DNA of 64,000 bases from Legionella spiritensis (GCF_900186965.1 NZ_LT906457.1:832501-896500), one strand, 5' to 3'. Counted from the first letter of the stretch, positions 47,144 through 57,995 are shown. The notes: generated by a model from the letters alone, not told the origin. Translations and numbers: made by a program.

Positions 47144-47944
47144 CTATTCCTTGTTCATGTCAATAGATCCCAATTGTTTGGCGCGTTCACACGCGGCGTG
47201 CATGGCTTTTAAAAGGATGGTGTCAAACTCCCGCTGCTGGAGGACGGCGATGGCCGCCGCTGTTGTCCCGGCCGGCGAAGTGACCTGTTGTCTCAGTTCA
47301 AAAGCCGATAAACCGGTTTGTTCCATGAGAGCCAACGCGCCATGAATGGTTTGCGTGGTAAATGATAGAGCCGCTTCCTTGTCCAAACCCAGTTTTTCAG
47401 CAGCCCTGGTCATGGCTTCAACAAATAAAAAAACGTAGGCGGGACCACTGCCGGAAACGGCTGTGTAGGCGTTTAATAATGATTCATCGTCCAGCCACCG
47501 GATAATACCTGCTCCGTTGAAAATGGTTTCCGCCCGTTTTTTTTGCAGTATATCCAGGTGTTCATTGGCAACCAGCGGCGTGGCTCCTTTTCCTGCGGAT
47601 AAGGCGATGTTCGGCATGGCGCGTACGATGGCTTGTTTTTCGTTACAGAAAGACGCGATCCAGGCCAGGTCGATACCGGCCGCTACCGAGACCAATACGG
47701 CTTGTTCAGGAATGTCATGGCCAATTTGAGTTAAAACGTCACCCATTTTTGCCGGTTTGACAGCCAGAACGATGACATCCGCATCTTTTATAACCGCAAG
47801 ATTGTCGCAATCCGTGGTGAAATGTTCGTCACGACCCGGTTGCAGGGAAGGGGATGCGACGGACAAGTTGTGAGTATGGTTTGTTTGTAATCCGTCTATA
47901 ATGGCACGTGCCATATTGCCGTAGCCGATAAATGAAATATTCAT
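47144..47944 (-). CDS. proC: Pyrroline-5-carboxylate reductase
   Basis: ProC completes proline synthesis by reducing pyrroline-5-carboxylate with NAD(P)H. The 266 residues show the Rossmann start FIGYGNMARAIIDGL and VLAVKPAKMGDVL. Also present are IVRAMPNIALSAGKG and the signature AVSGSGPAYVFLFVEAM with EQTGLSAFELRQQVTSPAGTTAAAI near the end. Its start lies 3 bases after the yggS stop. Confidence 0.94.
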   Translation of the reverse strand: MNISFIGYGNMARAIIDGLQTNHTHNLSVASPSLQPGRDEHFTTDCDNLAVIKDADVIVLAVKPAKMGDVLTQIGHDIPEQAVLVSVAAGIDLAWIASFCNEKQAIVRAMPNIALSAGKGATPLVANEHLDILQKKRAETIFNGAGIIRWLDDESLLNAYTAVSGSGPAYVFLFVEAMTRAAEKLGLDKEAALSFTTQTIHGALALMEQTGLSAFELRQQVTSPAGTTAAAIAVLQQREFDTILLKAMHAACERAKQLGSIDMNKE

Positions 47945-47947
47945 CGT

Positions 47948-48631
47948 TTAACCTCGTTCTCCAAAAATGGCTCTGCCGACCCGAACCATGGTGCTGCCGG
48001 CCCGGATTGCCGCCTGTAAATCATCGCTCATGCCCATGGACAAGGTATCCAGCCGCTCAGGATATTGTTGATTGATTTGTTCCAGTAAACGCGCCAGCCT
48101 TAACAGGCTTTGGTATTGCCGTTTTTCATCGCAATGCGGTTTGGGAATGGCCATCAATCCTCGCAGCCTCAATGTCGGGCATTGTAAAATAAAAGTGGCC
48201 AGCGCTTGCGCCTCAGCCGGCGCTATGCCCGATTTGCCGGGCTCATCATCCAGGTTGATCTGAATACATACATTAAGAGGCGGTTTGTCTGCTGGTCGGT
48301 ATCGGGCTAAATACGCCGCCGTTTTCTCACGGTCAACAGTATGCACCCAATCAAAATGGGTCGCAATGTCAGCCGCTTTGTTACTTTGCACAAGACCGAT
48401 GAAATGCCATATTATCGGTAGTTTCTTTAATATATCGATCTTGCTTTTCGCCTCCTGCCAGTAATTTTCTCCGAACTCGTTTAATCCGCATGCGAAGGCT
48501 TGTTGAATAGCGGTAGCCGGCTGGCCTTTGCTGACGGCAATCAGGCGAATATCGCCCGGGTTTCTACCCTGGCGTTTCGCACTTTGTATGATCGATTGCT
48601 GAACAAGAAGTATTCGGTCGGCGATAGTCAT
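47948..48631 (-). CDS. yggS: YggS family pyridoxal-phosphate homeostasis protein
   Basis: A 227-residue TIM-barrel protein that binds pyridoxal phosphate without a known catalytic reaction and buffers PLP and amino-acid pools. It has LIAVSKGQPATAIQQAFACGLNEFGENYWQEA, holding the PLP lysine, WHFIGLVQSNKAADIA and LSMGMSDDLQAAIRAGSTMVRVGRAIFG. It is the first gene of the yggS-proC-yggT operon, divergent from pilT, a common arrangement. Confidence 0.93.
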   Translation of the reverse strand: MTIADRILLVQQSIIQSAKRQGRNPGDIRLIAVSKGQPATAIQQAFACGLNEFGENYWQEAKSKIDILKKLPIIWHFIGLVQSNKAADIATHFDWVHTVDREKTAAYLARYRPADKPPLNVCIQINLDDEPGKSGIAPAEAQALATFILQCPTLRLRGLMAIPKPHCDEKRQYQSLLRLARLLEQINQQYPERLDTLSMGMSDDLQAAIRAGSTMVRVGRAIFGERG

Positions 48632-48797
48632 GATGTCATGGTAAGGTCAAGGCAGTAAAAACGCCAACGATATCAGAGTATTGGCCATTATAACAATTTT
48701 CGGCGCGGATATTCATTTCATTCGGAATACAACTTTAAAAACAGGGTCTGGTAAGCTAATCTTTAGGAATAAACCTGATTGATCCAGGAAACTGAAT

Positions 48798-49832
48798 ATG
48801 GATATTGCCGAGTTGCTAGCGTTTTCCGTTAAAAACAATTCATCGGATTTGCATCTGTCCGCAGGATTGCCGCCCATGATTCGAGTCGATGGCGACTTGC
48901 GTAAAATCAATGTCCCTGCCCTGGAGCACAAGGATGTCATTAAAATTATCTATGACATTATGAACGATAAGCAACGCAAGGAATACGAGGAACACCTGGA
49001 AACGGATTTCTCGTTTGAAATTATCAATCTGGCCCGTTTCAGGGTGAACGCGTTTACCCAGGCGCGTGGGGCAGGCGCGGTATTCCGAACCATTCCATCC
49101 AAAATTCTCAGTATGGAGGAATTGAATTTACCGTCGATATTTACCGAAATTGCCACGTATCCCAAAGGCCTGGTTCTGGTGACAGGACCGACAGGTTCGG
49201 GAAAAAGTACCACGTTGGCGGCAATCATTGACTATATCAACTCATCACGATATGAACATATCCTGACGGTGGAAGATCCCATCGAGTTCGTCCACGAGAG
49301 CAAGAAATGCCTGGTAAACCAGAGGGAAGTACATCGGGATACGCATAGCTTTAACGCGGCACTGCGTTCCGCGCTGAGGGAAGACCCGGATATTATTCTG
49401 GTGGGGGAGTTGCGGGATCTGGAAACCATACGTCTTGCGATGACCGCGGCAGAAACGGGGCATCTGGTCTTTGGAACCCTGCATACCAATTCCGCCACGA
49501 AAACCATTAACCGGATCATTGATGTGTTTCCCGGCGAGGAAAAATCGATGGTGCGATCCATGTTATCGGAATCGTTAATGGCTGTTATCGCGCAAAGTTT
49601 GTTGAAGAAAACAGGAGGCGGGCGGGTGGCCGCTCTTGAAATCATGATTTGTAATTCCGCTATTCGAAACCTGATTCGTGAGGATAAGGTCGCGCAAATG
49701 TATTCTTCCATACAGACGGGACAGGCCAAGGGCATGCAGACTCTGGATCAACATTTGACGCAACTGGTGCATGATAACCTGATTGCCAAGCACACGGCGA
49801 GGGATGTGGCTATGAACAAGGCGTTGTTTTAA
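48798..49832 (+). CDS. pilT: Type IV pilus retraction ATPase PilT
   Basis: PilT depolymerises type IV pili, driving twitching and DNA uptake. The 344 residues have the N-terminal SSDLHLSAGLPPMIRVDGDLRKI, Walker A GPTGSGKST, the Asp box LTVEDPIEFVHE, REDPDIILVGELRD (Walker B) and the His box TGHLVFGTLHTNSA. AIRNLIREDK is the C-terminal PilT hallmark that separates it from PilB. A degenerate REP-B half unit follows directly. Confidence 0.96.
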   Translation: MDIAELLAFSVKNNSSDLHLSAGLPPMIRVDGDLRKINVPALEHKDVIKIIYDIMNDKQRKEYEEHLETDFSFEIINLARFRVNAFTQARGAGAVFRTIPSKILSMEELNLPSIFTEIATYPKGLVLVTGPTGSGKSTTLAAIIDYINSSRYEHILTVEDPIEFVHESKKCLVNQREVHRDTHSFNAALRSALREDPDIILVGELRDLETIRLAMTAAETGHLVFGTLHTNSATKTINRIIDVFPGEEKSMVRSMLSESLMAVIAQSLLKKTGGGRVAALEIMICNSAIRNLIREDKVAQMYSSIQTGQAKGMQTLDQHLTQLVHDNLIAKHTARDVAMNKALF

Positions 49833-49836
49833 TAAT

Positions 49837-49868
49837 CCCGCAATCCGCTGCGCTTCTTGAAGGGCTAC
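49837..49868. repeat. Single REP half unit, family B
   Basis: CCCGCAATCCGCTGCGCTTC...GGGCTAC, four bases after the pilT stop. It matches the REP beside the RAYT gene at 58-59 kb with a few substitutions and is the only such copy away from it in this window. Confidence 0.6.
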
Positions 49869-49902
49869 GATATCCGTAACCCTTGTGAAACGCGGGATCT
49901 GA

Positions 49903-50610
49903 TCAGGCATTTTTCTGAATATCTATCAATTCCCTGATGCCGTTTTCAGCCAGATCAAGCATGTCATTGAGTTGTTTTCTATCAAAGTATTTCTCTTCGG
50001 CCGTACCCTGCACTTCAATGAAATGGCTCGCTTCATTCATGACGATGTTCATATCCGTTTCAGCCAGAACGTCTTCCGCGTAGTCCAAATCAAGAACGGG
50101 TTGTCCACGGTATATCCCTACGGAAACGGCAGCCACGTATTGGAAAGCCGGTGTTTTGCGCAGCTTGTCACGGGCAACCATCCAGGATAGCGCGTCTCTC
50201 ATCGCGACACAGGCGCCGGTAATGGCGGCCGTGCGAGTGCCTCCGTCTGCTTGCAGGACGTCGCAATCCAGTGTCAGGGTATGCTCGCCCAATACTTTCA
50301 AATCGATGCAGGCCCGCAGGGATCGGCCAATCAGACGCTGGATTTCAAGGGTTCTGCCGCCTTGTTTTCCCCTGCTGGCTTCGCGTTCCGTACGGCTATG
50401 AGTGGCACGCGGTAACATGCCGTACTCCGCCGTGACCCATCCCTGACCTTTTCCCTTGAGAAAGCGAGGCACACCGTCAATAACGGATGCCGTGCACAGT
50501 ACGCGGGTATGGCCAAATTCAACCAGGACGGCGCCCTCGGCATGTTGGGTATACTGGCGGGTGATTTTTATCGGGCGTAATTGATTGGCTTCGCGATTAC
50601 TGGGTCGCAT
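49903..50610 (-). CDS. rph: Ribonuclease PH
   Basis: RNase PH is a phosphorolytic 3'-to-5' exoribonuclease that trims tRNA 3' ends. The 235-residue protein begins [15 protein letters not shown] and has [14 protein letters not shown], the phosphate-binding segment, [28 protein letters not shown] and [17 protein letters not shown]. Length and motifs are normal and the enzyme appears intact. GAGGATT precedes the ATG. It is divergent from yicC. Confidence 0.95.
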   Translation of the reverse strand: MRPSNREANQLRPIKITRQYTQHAEGAVLVEFGHTRVLCTASVIDGVPRFLKGKGQGWVTAEYGMLPRATHSRTEREASRGKQGGRTLEIQRLIGRSLRACIDLKVLGEHTLTLDCDVLQADGGTRTAAITGACVAMRDALSWMVARDKLRKTPAFQYVAAVSVGIYRGQPVLDLDYAEDVLAETDMNIVMNEASHFIEVQGTAEEKYFDRKQLNDMLDLAENGIRELIDIQKNA

Positions 50611-50692
50611 GGTGAATCCTCGCTAAAAATGATGGAGTATAACTCATTTTGATGTCGCGATGCACCCGCTTGATGTGGTGACGCACCCGCAC

Positions 50693-50720
50693 TTGCATTT
50701 GTACAAAATTAGGTTATAGT
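50693..50720 (+). promoter_or_regulatory. Probable sigma-70 promoter of the yicC-gmk-rpoZ-spoT run
   Basis: TTGCAT (50693-50698), 16 bases, then TATAGT (50715-50720), about 35 bases before the yicC start. Both hexamers are near consensus. Confidence 0.5.
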
Positions 50721-50756
50721 CGCCGCACCTGCAATTTATGGTTAGTCAGTATTATT

Positions 50757-51623
50757 ATGATATATAGTATGACCGCCTTTGCGCGATCACAAACGCAATT
50801 TAACGAAACGACCATTTGCTGGGAGCTTCGTTCCGTGAACCATCGGTATCTGGATATTTCCTTTCGATTACCGGAGGCGTGGCGATTTCTTGAAACGGAA
50901 TTGCGCAATCAACTGCGCGGACAATGCCACCGCGGTAAAATTGAATGTCAGCTGAAAATCACGGACGGCTCGTCTGATTCCCAATCCCTTGCCATTAATT
51001 ACGGGATGGTTCATTCTCTTTTGCACGTTGGTGAGGAACTGGCGGTTAATAAACATCTGGCTAATGACCTGACTTTGTCAGGCGTTTTGTCCTGGCCGGG
51101 TGTGGTGCAATGCAGTCCGGTTGATATGGATGGGATCCGCGAGCAGGTTAAAATGGTCTTTCAACAGGCGTTACAGCAATTGATTGTGTCGCGTGCCGAG
51201 GAAGGCAAGTCATTGGAAAGTCATTTGCAAGGCCGCTTGCAACTGATGCACGAAGAGGTAGACAAAGCGAAATCACAAGCCAGCTTTTCAATAGCGGAAC
51301 TACGGGACAAAATGCTGACTCGTTTGCATGCGCTGCAGCTGGATACGGAGCGTCCGCGAGTGGAGCAGGAAATCGCCTTGATGTTAACGCGTCTGGACGT
51401 CAGTGAGGAACTGGACCGCTTGAACACCCATTTACTGGAAGTCGCTCGAGTATTGAGCGATACTGAAGTAATGGGGCGTCGTCTTGATTTTCTTATGCAG
51501 GAATTAAATCGTGAAGCGAATACGTTGGGCTCGAAATCCGAGTCGACGGCGCTGACGTCCTGTGTGATTGAAATGAAAGTGTTGATTGAACAAATGCGAG
51601 AACAAATTCAAAATATAGAGTGA
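50757..51623 (+). CDS. yicC: YicC family endoribonuclease-like protein
   Basis: A 288-residue protein beginning [12 protein letters not shown], with [19 protein letters not shown]. The C-terminal domain DUF1732 is seen in EEELDR-type helices and [23 protein letters not shown]. YicC proteins cleave or destabilise small RNAs in E. coli; a stationary-phase role is known but not mechanistically settled. It precedes gmk by 4 bases and is the first gene of this run. Confidence 0.92.
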   Translation: MIYSMTAFARSQTQFNETTICWELRSVNHRYLDISFRLPEAWRFLETELRNQLRGQCHRGKIECQLKITDGSSDSQSLAINYGMVHSLLHVGEELAVNKHLANDLTLSGVLSWPGVVQCSPVDMDGIREQVKMVFQQALQQLIVSRAEEGKSLESHLQGRLQLMHEEVDKAKSQASFSIAELRDKMLTRLHALQLDTERPRVEQEIALMLTRLDVSEELDRLNTHLLEVARVLSDTEVMGRRLDFLMQELNREANTLGSKSESTALTSCVIEMKVLIEQMREQIQNIE

Positions 51624-51627
51624 GTAT

Positions 51628-52257
51628 ATGACCGATTCATCCCAGGGAAATTTGTTTATTGTGGCAGCGCCTTCCGGAGGAGGAAAAACCAGTCTGGTTA
51701 AAAAACTGATTCAATCTCTCGACGATATCGCTGTCTCTATTTCTCATACTACCCGACCTCAACGTCCTGGTGAACAGGATGGGGTTGACTATTTTTTTGT
51801 AAGCCGGGATCAATTCCTTGACATGATCAATGAAAATGATTTTCTGGAGCATGCGGTGGTGTTTAACCATTATTACGGTACTTCTGTGGCACAGATTAAC
51901 CGACTGCTGGACGAGGGGAAGGACGTGGTTTTGGATATAGACTGGCAGGGCGCACAGCAAATCAGGCATATTTATCCCCGGTCCGTCAGCATTTTTGTAG
52001 TACCTCCCTCCCTGACCGTTTTGAAAAAAAGGCTTGAGGAGAGACGGCAGGATGATCACAAGGTGATAGCCGCACGAATGCAGCGTGCCCAGGATGAATT
52101 AAGCCATTTTTCCGAATTTGATTACCTCATCATTAATGACGAGTTTAACCAGGCGGCGATGGATTTGCAGGCCATTGTTCGTGCGAACCGCCTGACGCTC
52201 AAGCGTCAATCGGAAAAGGCTGGAAAATTACTTTCTTTCCTGCTTTCTTCGCAGTAA
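51628..52257 (+). CDS. gmk: Guanylate kinase
   Basis: Gmk converts GMP to GDP with ATP. The 209-residue protein has the P-loop [10 protein letters not shown] near 13-22, the GMP-binding [21 protein letters not shown] and [10 protein letters not shown], and [21 protein letters not shown] in the lid region. It follows yicC after 4 bases and precedes rpoZ. Its product GDP feeds the (p)ppGpp pool managed by SpoT downstream. Confidence 0.95.
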   Translation: MTDSSQGNLFIVAAPSGGGKTSLVKKLIQSLDDIAVSISHTTRPQRPGEQDGVDYFFVSRDQFLDMINENDFLEHAVVFNHYYGTSVAQINRLLDEGKDVVLDIDWQGAQQIRHIYPRSVSIFVVPPSLTVLKKRLEERRQDDHKVIAARMQRAQDELSHFSEFDYLIINDEFNQAAMDLQAIVRANRLTLKRQSEKAGKLLSFLLSSQ

Positions 52258-52369
52258 AATAGAGTATTTTGACCAATTTATTGCGTAGCCGGGTTGCGAT
52301 ATACTCCGGCTGCAAGTCGGCATGATTCGATGTGGAATTATGCTTTATTCGCTTCCGGAGGTTTATATT

Positions 52370-52573
52370 ATGGCACGTGTAACGGTAGAAGATTGTTTGG
52401 AGCATGTGGCAAACCGTTTTGAACTGGTCATGGTGGCTACAAAACGTGCCAGGGACATTGCGGTTCGTGGTGAGCAGCCATTGGTAGAGTGGGAGAATGA
52501 CAAGCCCACCGTTGTCGCGTTGCGGGAAATCGCCGAAGGTTTGATTACACCCGAGATGCTGGAGAAAAGCTGA
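52370..52573 (+). CDS. rpoZ: RNA polymerase omega subunit
   Basis: Omega is a 67-residue chaperone for beta' and, in E. coli, part of a (p)ppGpp-binding site. It begins [20 protein letters not shown] and has VATKRARDI, the signature MxxATxxRAxxI-like segment. The start at 52370 follows GGAGG by 8 bases; upstream in-frame starts are not used. The rpoZ-spoT order is standard. Confidence 0.93.
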   Translation: MARVTVEDCLEHVANRFELVMVATKRARDIAVRGEQPLVEWENDKPTVVALREIAEGLITPEMLEKS

Positions 52574-52728
52574 GACGGGATTTTGTAACAGGACAGGCGG
52601 TATATTGAAACCTTTGGCAACCGGCCGTATCTGAGTTCAGGTTGAACGACAATAATTATTTAGAAAAGGCGCAGGTCGGGCGAGGCGCCTGATGGCACTT
52701 ACTTAAGTCTTTAAAGCGGCTCACTACG

Positions 52729-52749
52729 TCCCTCGGCTTGACCGAGGGA
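52729..52749. repeat. CTTG-loop hairpin (copy 3), perfect 8-bp stem
   Basis: TCCCTCGG-CTTGA-CCGAGGGA. The flanks CTACG before and TCCAGG after match the hairpin at 3813 exactly, while the stem differs by compensatory changes. It lies in the 390-base gap between rpoZ and spoT, where nothing else is recognisable. Confidence 0.6.
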
Positions 52750-52963
52750 TCCAGGAATCTCAGGATGAGGGTTGTGAAGAATTTAATGTTTAAAATGAAC
52801 CGGATATGGTCGTTCCTGACAGGGGTATTAATGGATATTTGCGGTTTCTGAAGAACAGTGACCATTGATACTTTCCGGATGAGTGGCAACATCGCTTAAT
52901 GTTCAACCAGAGAGCTGTGGCCCGCATGAAATTGGCAGTCTATTGAAGCGAGGGGAGTGCTGC

Positions 52964-55090
52964 GTGAGCTACTTTAAGGAGTTGGATGAAGAGCTTAAAT
53001 GCTATCTTGAGCAACCCTATATTGAAAAGTGCTATCAAGCTTACCTGGTGGCGGAAAAAGCCCACCATGGCCAAATGCGGCGTTCCGGCGAACCCTATAT
53101 TACCCACCCTGTCGCTGCCGCCCTGATTCTGGCGCGTATGCGTCTCGATTACCAGACCATCATGGCTACCTTGCTCCATGATGTGGTGGAAGACACCTCT
53201 ATCAGCAAAGACGAACTCATCCAGCAATTTGGCGAGGAAGTGTCCGCCCTGGTGGACGGCGTGACCAAATTAACCAAAATCAAATTTGAATCGCGTGCCG
53301 AGGCTCAGGCGGAAAATTTCCGTAAAATGGTTTTGGCGATGGTCAAGGATATTCGAGTGATCATCGTGAAACTGGCCGACCGGTTTCACAATATGAAAAC
53401 GCTAGGCGCGATGCCTTCCGTCAAGCGGCGGCGCATCGCCATTGAAACACTGGAAATTTACGCACCAATCGCCAATCGCCTGGGTATGCACGCCATTTAT
53501 ACCGGTCTTGAGGATTTGGGGTTTCAGGCGCTTTATCCCCTGCGCTATCGCGCCATTAAATCGGCCGTGGAAAAATCACGGGGAAACCGCCGGGAATTAA
53601 CCGGGAAAATTGAGCAGGATCTGCAAAAGGCCATGCAGCAACTTAACATTCCTTACGAGCACGTGTTTGGCCGGCAAAAGCATTTGTACAGTATTTACCG
53701 CAAGATGCGCCAGAAAAAAGCATCGTTTACGGAAATTACCGACGTGTTCGCGTTTCGGGTTATTACCGAGGACATTGACTCCTGCTATCGGGTGCTTGGT
53801 GCGTTGCATCGAACGTACAAACCGGTTCCGCAGCGTTTCAAGGACTACATAGGAATACCCAAGGCAAACGGCTACCAATCCTTGCATACGACGTTGTTTG
53901 GACCTTATGGCGTGCCGTTGGAAGTGCAGATCCGGACACGTGATATGGACAGCGTGGCGGAAAATGGTGTGGCCGCGCACTGGATTTACAAATCCTCCGG
54001 TCTGGAAGTGAACGAGGCGCAGCTACGCGCCCGCGAGTGGGTGCAGCGTCTGCTGGAAATGCAACGCAGTACGGGAAATTCGCTCGAATTTATCGAAAAT
54101 GTGAAAATTGATTTGTTTCCGGACGAAATTTATGTGTTTACCCCCAAAGGCCACATTATGGAGCTGCCAAAAGGTGCGACACCGGTCGATTTTGCCTATA
54201 CGGTCCATTCGGGGGTAGGTAACAGTTGTGTGGCGGCCAAGGTTAACCGGCGCCTGGTGCCTTTAAGTATGCCCCTGACCAATGGTCAGACCGTCGAAAT
54301 CATCACAGCGCCAAGTGCGCATCCCAACCCGACCTGGCTTAACTTCGTGGTGACCGGAAAAGCCCGCAGTAATATCCGCCATTTTTTAAAGAGCCAGCAG
54401 CATGCGGAATCCATCGTTCTGGGAAAACGCCTGCTTGAGCAGTCTTTGATGGAACTTGGCAGCGACTATGCTAAAGTTCCTCCCGAATCTTTACAGGCGC
54501 TGCTGCATGATCTTCATTACAAATCAGCCGATGAATTACTATATGCCATTGGTATCGGCAATCAGATGCCCATGGTGATTGCGAAACGTCTGGTTATCAA
54601 TCAGGAAAGCCCCGAGCTTGAAAAAACGGGTAAAACCAGCAAGCCTCTTGCCATTAAGGGAACGGAAGGGATGGTTGTGAATTTCGCCGAATGTTGTCAA
54701 CCTATTCCGGGTGATAATATTGTCGGACGTTTTCAACAAGGTCGTGGTATTATTGTCCATGCCAGTGATTGCCGACAAGTCAATCAGATTCGCAGCCATC
54801 CGGAGCAGTTTATTTCACTGCGCTGGGATGAGCAGGTTGAAGGGGAATACTGGGTTGATATTACAGTGGATGTGGCCAATCAACGTGGCGTTCTCGCAGC
54901 CCTGGCTACGGCGATTGCCGAGGCGGAGTCCAATATTGGCAATATTAATGTGGATCCGCGTGATGGACGCCATAACGCGGTGACTTTTTCCATCAGCGTG
55001 CGTGACCGTACCCACCTGGCAAGGGTAATGAGGCGTTTACGGGCCAACAAGGTGGTCATGCGCCTTTATCGAAAAAAACAAGGGGAGTAG
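52964..55090 (+). CDS. spoT: Bifunctional (p)ppGpp synthetase/hydrolase SpoT
   Basis: SpoT makes and degrades the alarmone (p)ppGpp. From the GTG at 52964 (AGGGGAG six bases upstream) it has 708 residues, like E. coli SpoT (702). The hydrolase HD motif HDVVED is at 72-77. The synthetase domain has [23 protein letters not shown] and [23 protein letters not shown], with RFKDYI nearby. A TGS domain ([18 protein letters not shown]), a zinc-finger/linker region and a C-terminal ACT domain follow. The frame is open for 27 codons before the GTG, but without family similarity. Confidence 0.94.
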   Translation: MSYFKELDEELKCYLEQPYIEKCYQAYLVAEKAHHGQMRRSGEPYITHPVAAALILARMRLDYQTIMATLLHDVVEDTSISKDELIQQFGEEVSALVDGVTKLTKIKFESRAEAQAENFRKMVLAMVKDIRVIIVKLADRFHNMKTLGAMPSVKRRRIAIETLEIYAPIANRLGMHAIYTGLEDLGFQALYPLRYRAIKSAVEKSRGNRRELTGKIEQDLQKAMQQLNIPYEHVFGRQKHLYSIYRKMRQKKASFTEITDVFAFRVITEDIDSCYRVLGALHRTYKPVPQRFKDYIGIPKANGYQSLHTTLFGPYGVPLEVQIRTRDMDSVAENGVAAHWIYKSSGLEVNEAQLRAREWVQRLLEMQRSTGNSLEFIENVKIDLFPDEIYVFTPKGHIMELPKGATPVDFAYTVHSGVGNSCVAAKVNRRLVPLSMPLTNGQTVEIITAPSAHPNPTWLNFVVTGKARSNIRHFLKSQQHAESIVLGKRLLEQSLMELGSDYAKVPPESLQALLHDLHYKSADELLYAIGIGNQMPMVIAKRLVINQESPELEKTGKTSKPLAIKGTEGMVVNFAECCQPIPGDNIVGRFQQGRGIIVHASDCRQVNQIRSHPEQFISLRWDEQVEGEYWVDITVDVANQRGVLAALATAIAEAESNIGNINVDPRDGRHNAVTFSISVRDRTHLARVMRRLRANKVVMRLYRKKQGE

Positions 55091-55094
55091 ATTT

Positions 55095-55487
55095 ATGCAA
55101 GCTATCCATACCGACCTGGCGCCGGCCGCTATAGGTACTTACAGTCAAGCTATTCGTTGTGGTAATACCGTATACCTGTCAGGACAAATTCCGCTTGATC
55201 CTGAAACCATGCAATTATGCAGCGAGGAGATTCGCTTGCAGATTAACCAGGTTCTGGAGAATTTAACCGCCGTGTGTGAAGCGGCCGGCGGCAGTCTTGC
55301 GAATATTGTTAAATTAAATGTGTATCTGACCGATCTGAATCATTTTCCTCTGGTCAATGAAGCGATGACCCGCTATTTTACGGAACCTTTTCCTGCACGA
55401 GCGGCTATCGGGGTGTCTGCCTTGCCAAGAGGATCCCAGGTTGAAATGGATGGGGTACTTGTTTTACCCGAAACATCACCGAAATAA
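55095..55487 (+). CDS. ridA: RidA family enamine/imine deaminase
   Basis: RidA hydrolyses reactive 2-aminoacrylate released by PLP enzymes such as threonine dehydratase. The 130-residue protein has the family start [45 protein letters not shown] and [20 protein letters not shown], with Arg in PARAAI holding the substrate carboxylate. It starts four bases after spoT, the order seen in E. coli (spoT-ridA). Confidence 0.94.
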   Translation: MQAIHTDLAPAAIGTYSQAIRCGNTVYLSGQIPLDPETMQLCSEEIRLQINQVLENLTAVCEAAGGSLANIVKLNVYLTDLNHFPLVNEAMTRYFTEPFPARAAIGVSALPRGSQVEMDGVLVLPETSPK

Positions 55488-55976
55488 GTGGACAATGAGG
55501 GTTACGCCCGTACCGGGCGAAACATGTTTGTTATCGCCTGGCTGATATTATTCGGGCTGCTGTTCGCTTTTTTTTATTTTTTCAGTGGGGATGAGAAGGG
55601 CGGTTATCAGGTTCAACATGGCCAGGTCATGATTGACGCGGACTCTCAGGGTCATTATCGCATTAAGGGCTATATTAATGATAAGCCGGTTGAATTTATG
55701 GTGGATACCGGAGCCAGTCTGGTCGCGATTCCTCAATCTATTGCTGACAGGTTGCACCTTACGGGCAGATACCCTGTCCGGCTGGAAACGGCTAATGGCT
55801 CGATGACCGGATTACTGACCCGAATGGATACCCTGGTGTTCGGAGATTTTCACTTGACCAACATCAAGGGGGTTATTTTGCCGGATAACAAGAGTGATAC
55901 GATTTTGTTGGGAATGAATGTGTTGTCTTTGTTTAATCTGACCCAAAAGGAAAGGCAGCTGGTGATAAAAAAATAG
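55488..55976 (+). CDS. Membrane-anchored retropepsin-like aspartyl protease
   Basis: A 162-residue protein with an N-terminal membrane helix (about 13-31, FVIAWLILFGLLFAFFYFF) and a single aspartyl-protease half domain facing the periplasm. The catalytic motif is FMVDTGASLVAIP near 69-81, and the second is ILLGMNVL near the end (clan AA, TIGR02281-type). Retropepsin-like enzymes act as dimers. It starts with GTG immediately after the ridA stop and no clear ribosome binding site, so it is coupled to ridA. Confidence 0.83.
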   Translation: MDNEGYARTGRNMFVIAWLILFGLLFAFFYFFSGDEKGGYQVQHGQVMIDADSQGHYRIKGYINDKPVEFMVDTGASLVAIPQSIADRLHLTGRYPVRLETANGSMTGLLTRMDTLVFGDFHLTNIKGVILPDNKSDTILLGMNVLSLFNLTQKERQLVIKK

Positions 55977-56048
55977 ATGTGTCGGGTTGATTGCCTGATT
56001 GGCATGGAAACAAAGCTTGACGCTGATTGATGTAAACAGGTTTTTTCT

Positions 56049-57893
56049 ATGAGTATACTTTCACTCCATGGTGTGACTCTGCAAGTAGGCGGCCATCTTT
56101 TACTGGATAAGGTCGATTGGCAGATCCAGCCGCAGGATCGCATTGCCTTAGTCGGGCGTAACGGAGCGGGTAAATCGTCCCTGCTGCGTTTATTGCAAGG
56201 GACGTTGTTGCCTGATGGCGGTCAAATGAATCGTCTGGGAGGGATTCGGGTAGCCGGTCTTACTCAGGAGGTACCGATCTCGGGTGAGGAATCGGTTTAT
56301 CATTTTCTGGTGAAAAGTCTTGGTCAGGCAGGCGAGGTTCTCGCCGAGTTTCATCGTTTATCCCTTGCTAACGATTCAGCCGCTCTGGCCAAATGCCAGA
56401 TCAGGATGGATGAGCTGCAAGCCTGGGATATTCTGCCGCGTGTTGAGATGATGGCCAGTCGTCTCGATATTGATCCCCAGGCGGTGATGAGCCGGTTATC
56501 GGGCGGCATGAAACGCTGCGCGTTATTGGCGGCGGCCCTGATTGCGGCGCCCGATCTGTTGTTGCTCGACGAACCTACCAACCATCTGGATATCAATGCC
56601 ATCGAATGGCTGGAATCCTATCTGAAATCCTATCGTGGCAGTTTGCTGGTGGTGACCCATGACCGCGAGTTTTTAGGTCAGGTCGCCAATCGTATTGTGG
56701 AGCTGGATAGGGGCAAGATATATACCTTTGATTGCAATTACGATACCTATCTTGATCGCCGGGAAGCCATGCGTATGGCGGAGCAGAAGCACAACGATCT
56801 GTTTGATAAACGCTTGAGTGATGAGGAAGCCTGGATCCGCACCGGTATCAAGGCCAGACGCACGCGCAATGAAGGACGGGTACGGGCCTTGAAAGCCATG
56901 CGTGAACAATTCAGGGCACGACGGGCGGAAGTCGGCAAAGCGAAATCCATGCAACTGGACGTATCCCGTTCCGGCGCGCTGGTTATTGAGGCCAGCCATG
57001 TGACCAAACAATTAGGGGAAAAAACATTGTTGCGTGATTTTTCCCTGTTACTGACCCGGGGTGACAAGGTAGGTATTATCGGCCCGAACGGATGTGGCAA
57101 AACCACGTTGGTACGGGTTTTATTAGGGGAACTTGAACCGGATAGCGGTACGGTCCGTCGGGGAACGTCTCTGGATATCGCCTATTTTGATCAATTGCGG
57201 CGGCAACTGAACGAGCAGGAAACGGTCATGGCCAATGTCGCCGATGGGGCGGATTACGTGACGGTCAATGGCAAACAAAAGCACGTCGCCTCCTATTTAA
57301 AGGAATTTTTATTTTCACCGGAACGTTTTAATCAGCAAGTGTCTACGTTATCCGGTGGAGAACGCAATCGCCTGCTGCTTGCCAGACTGTTTGCAAAACC
57401 GGTTAATTTTCTGGTGCTCGATGAGCCGACCAATGATTTGGATATTGAGACTCTGGAGCTTCTCGAAACCATGCTGGCAGATTTTTCCGGAACCCTGTTA
57501 TTGATCAGTCACGACAGGGTATTCATCAATCAGGTGGTGACCAGTATTTTAGTTCATGAGGGTGAAGGGGAATTTCGGGAATACGTCGGCGGGTATGACG
57601 ATTACCGTCAGCAAAAAAGGCAACAACGTGAGACAACGGCTGATAAATCTGTAAAACGCAGGGATAATTCGGTAAAACTGAGTTTCAATGAGCAGCGGGA
57701 GCTTGCGAATTTACCGCTTGAGATTGAAGCGCTGGAAGATAAAATTTCCAAACGGCAACTGGATATGGCTAATCCTGAGTTCTATCAGCAGGATCCCCTG
57801 ACCATCAGCCGAATAAATCAGGAGCTGGCTGATGATGAGGCCAAACTAACCAGGCTTTATCAGCGTTGGGAATCGCTGGAGGAAAAAGGGTAG
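56049..57893 (+). CDS. uup: ABC-F family ATPase, Uup-like
   Basis: A 614-residue soluble protein with two ABC ATPase domains and no membrane segment. Walker A motifs are GRNGAGKSSLL (first) and GPNGCGKTTLV (second); signature motifs are RLSGGMKRC and TLSGGERNR; both Walker B regions read LLDEPTNHLD and VLDEPTNDLD. A basic linker rich in arginine lies between them. Uup has a C-terminal coiled-coil DNA-binding domain, matched here by EQRELANLPLEIEALEDKI. ABC-F proteins act on ribosomes or DNA rather than exporting. It is on the same strand as spoT-ridA-protease. Confidence 0.92.
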   Translation: MSILSLHGVTLQVGGHLLLDKVDWQIQPQDRIALVGRNGAGKSSLLRLLQGTLLPDGGQMNRLGGIRVAGLTQEVPISGEESVYHFLVKSLGQAGEVLAEFHRLSLANDSAALAKCQIRMDELQAWDILPRVEMMASRLDIDPQAVMSRLSGGMKRCALLAAALIAAPDLLLLDEPTNHLDINAIEWLESYLKSYRGSLLVVTHDREFLGQVANRIVELDRGKIYTFDCNYDTYLDRREAMRMAEQKHNDLFDKRLSDEEAWIRTGIKARRTRNEGRVRALKAMREQFRARRAEVGKAKSMQLDVSRSGALVIEASHVTKQLGEKTLLRDFSLLLTRGDKVGIIGPNGCGKTTLVRVLLGELEPDSGTVRRGTSLDIAYFDQLRRQLNEQETVMANVADGADYVTVNGKQKHVASYLKEFLFSPERFNQQVSTLSGGERNRLLLARLFAKPVNFLVLDEPTNDLDIETLELLETMLADFSGTLLLISHDRVFINQVVTSILVHEGEGEFREYVGGYDDYRQQKRQQRETTADKSVKRRDNSVKLSFNEQRELANLPLEIEALEDKISKRQLDMANPEFYQQDPLTISRINQELADDEAKLTRLYQRWESLEEKG

Positions 57894-57995
57894 CTAATTT
57901 TGACCGGGCGGCGTCATTGGTTTATTTTTGTAACCGGTGTTTGAACAAGGAATGAGCGGTTATTTCCTTCTAAATAATTACAAGTCAGGTGTCGC

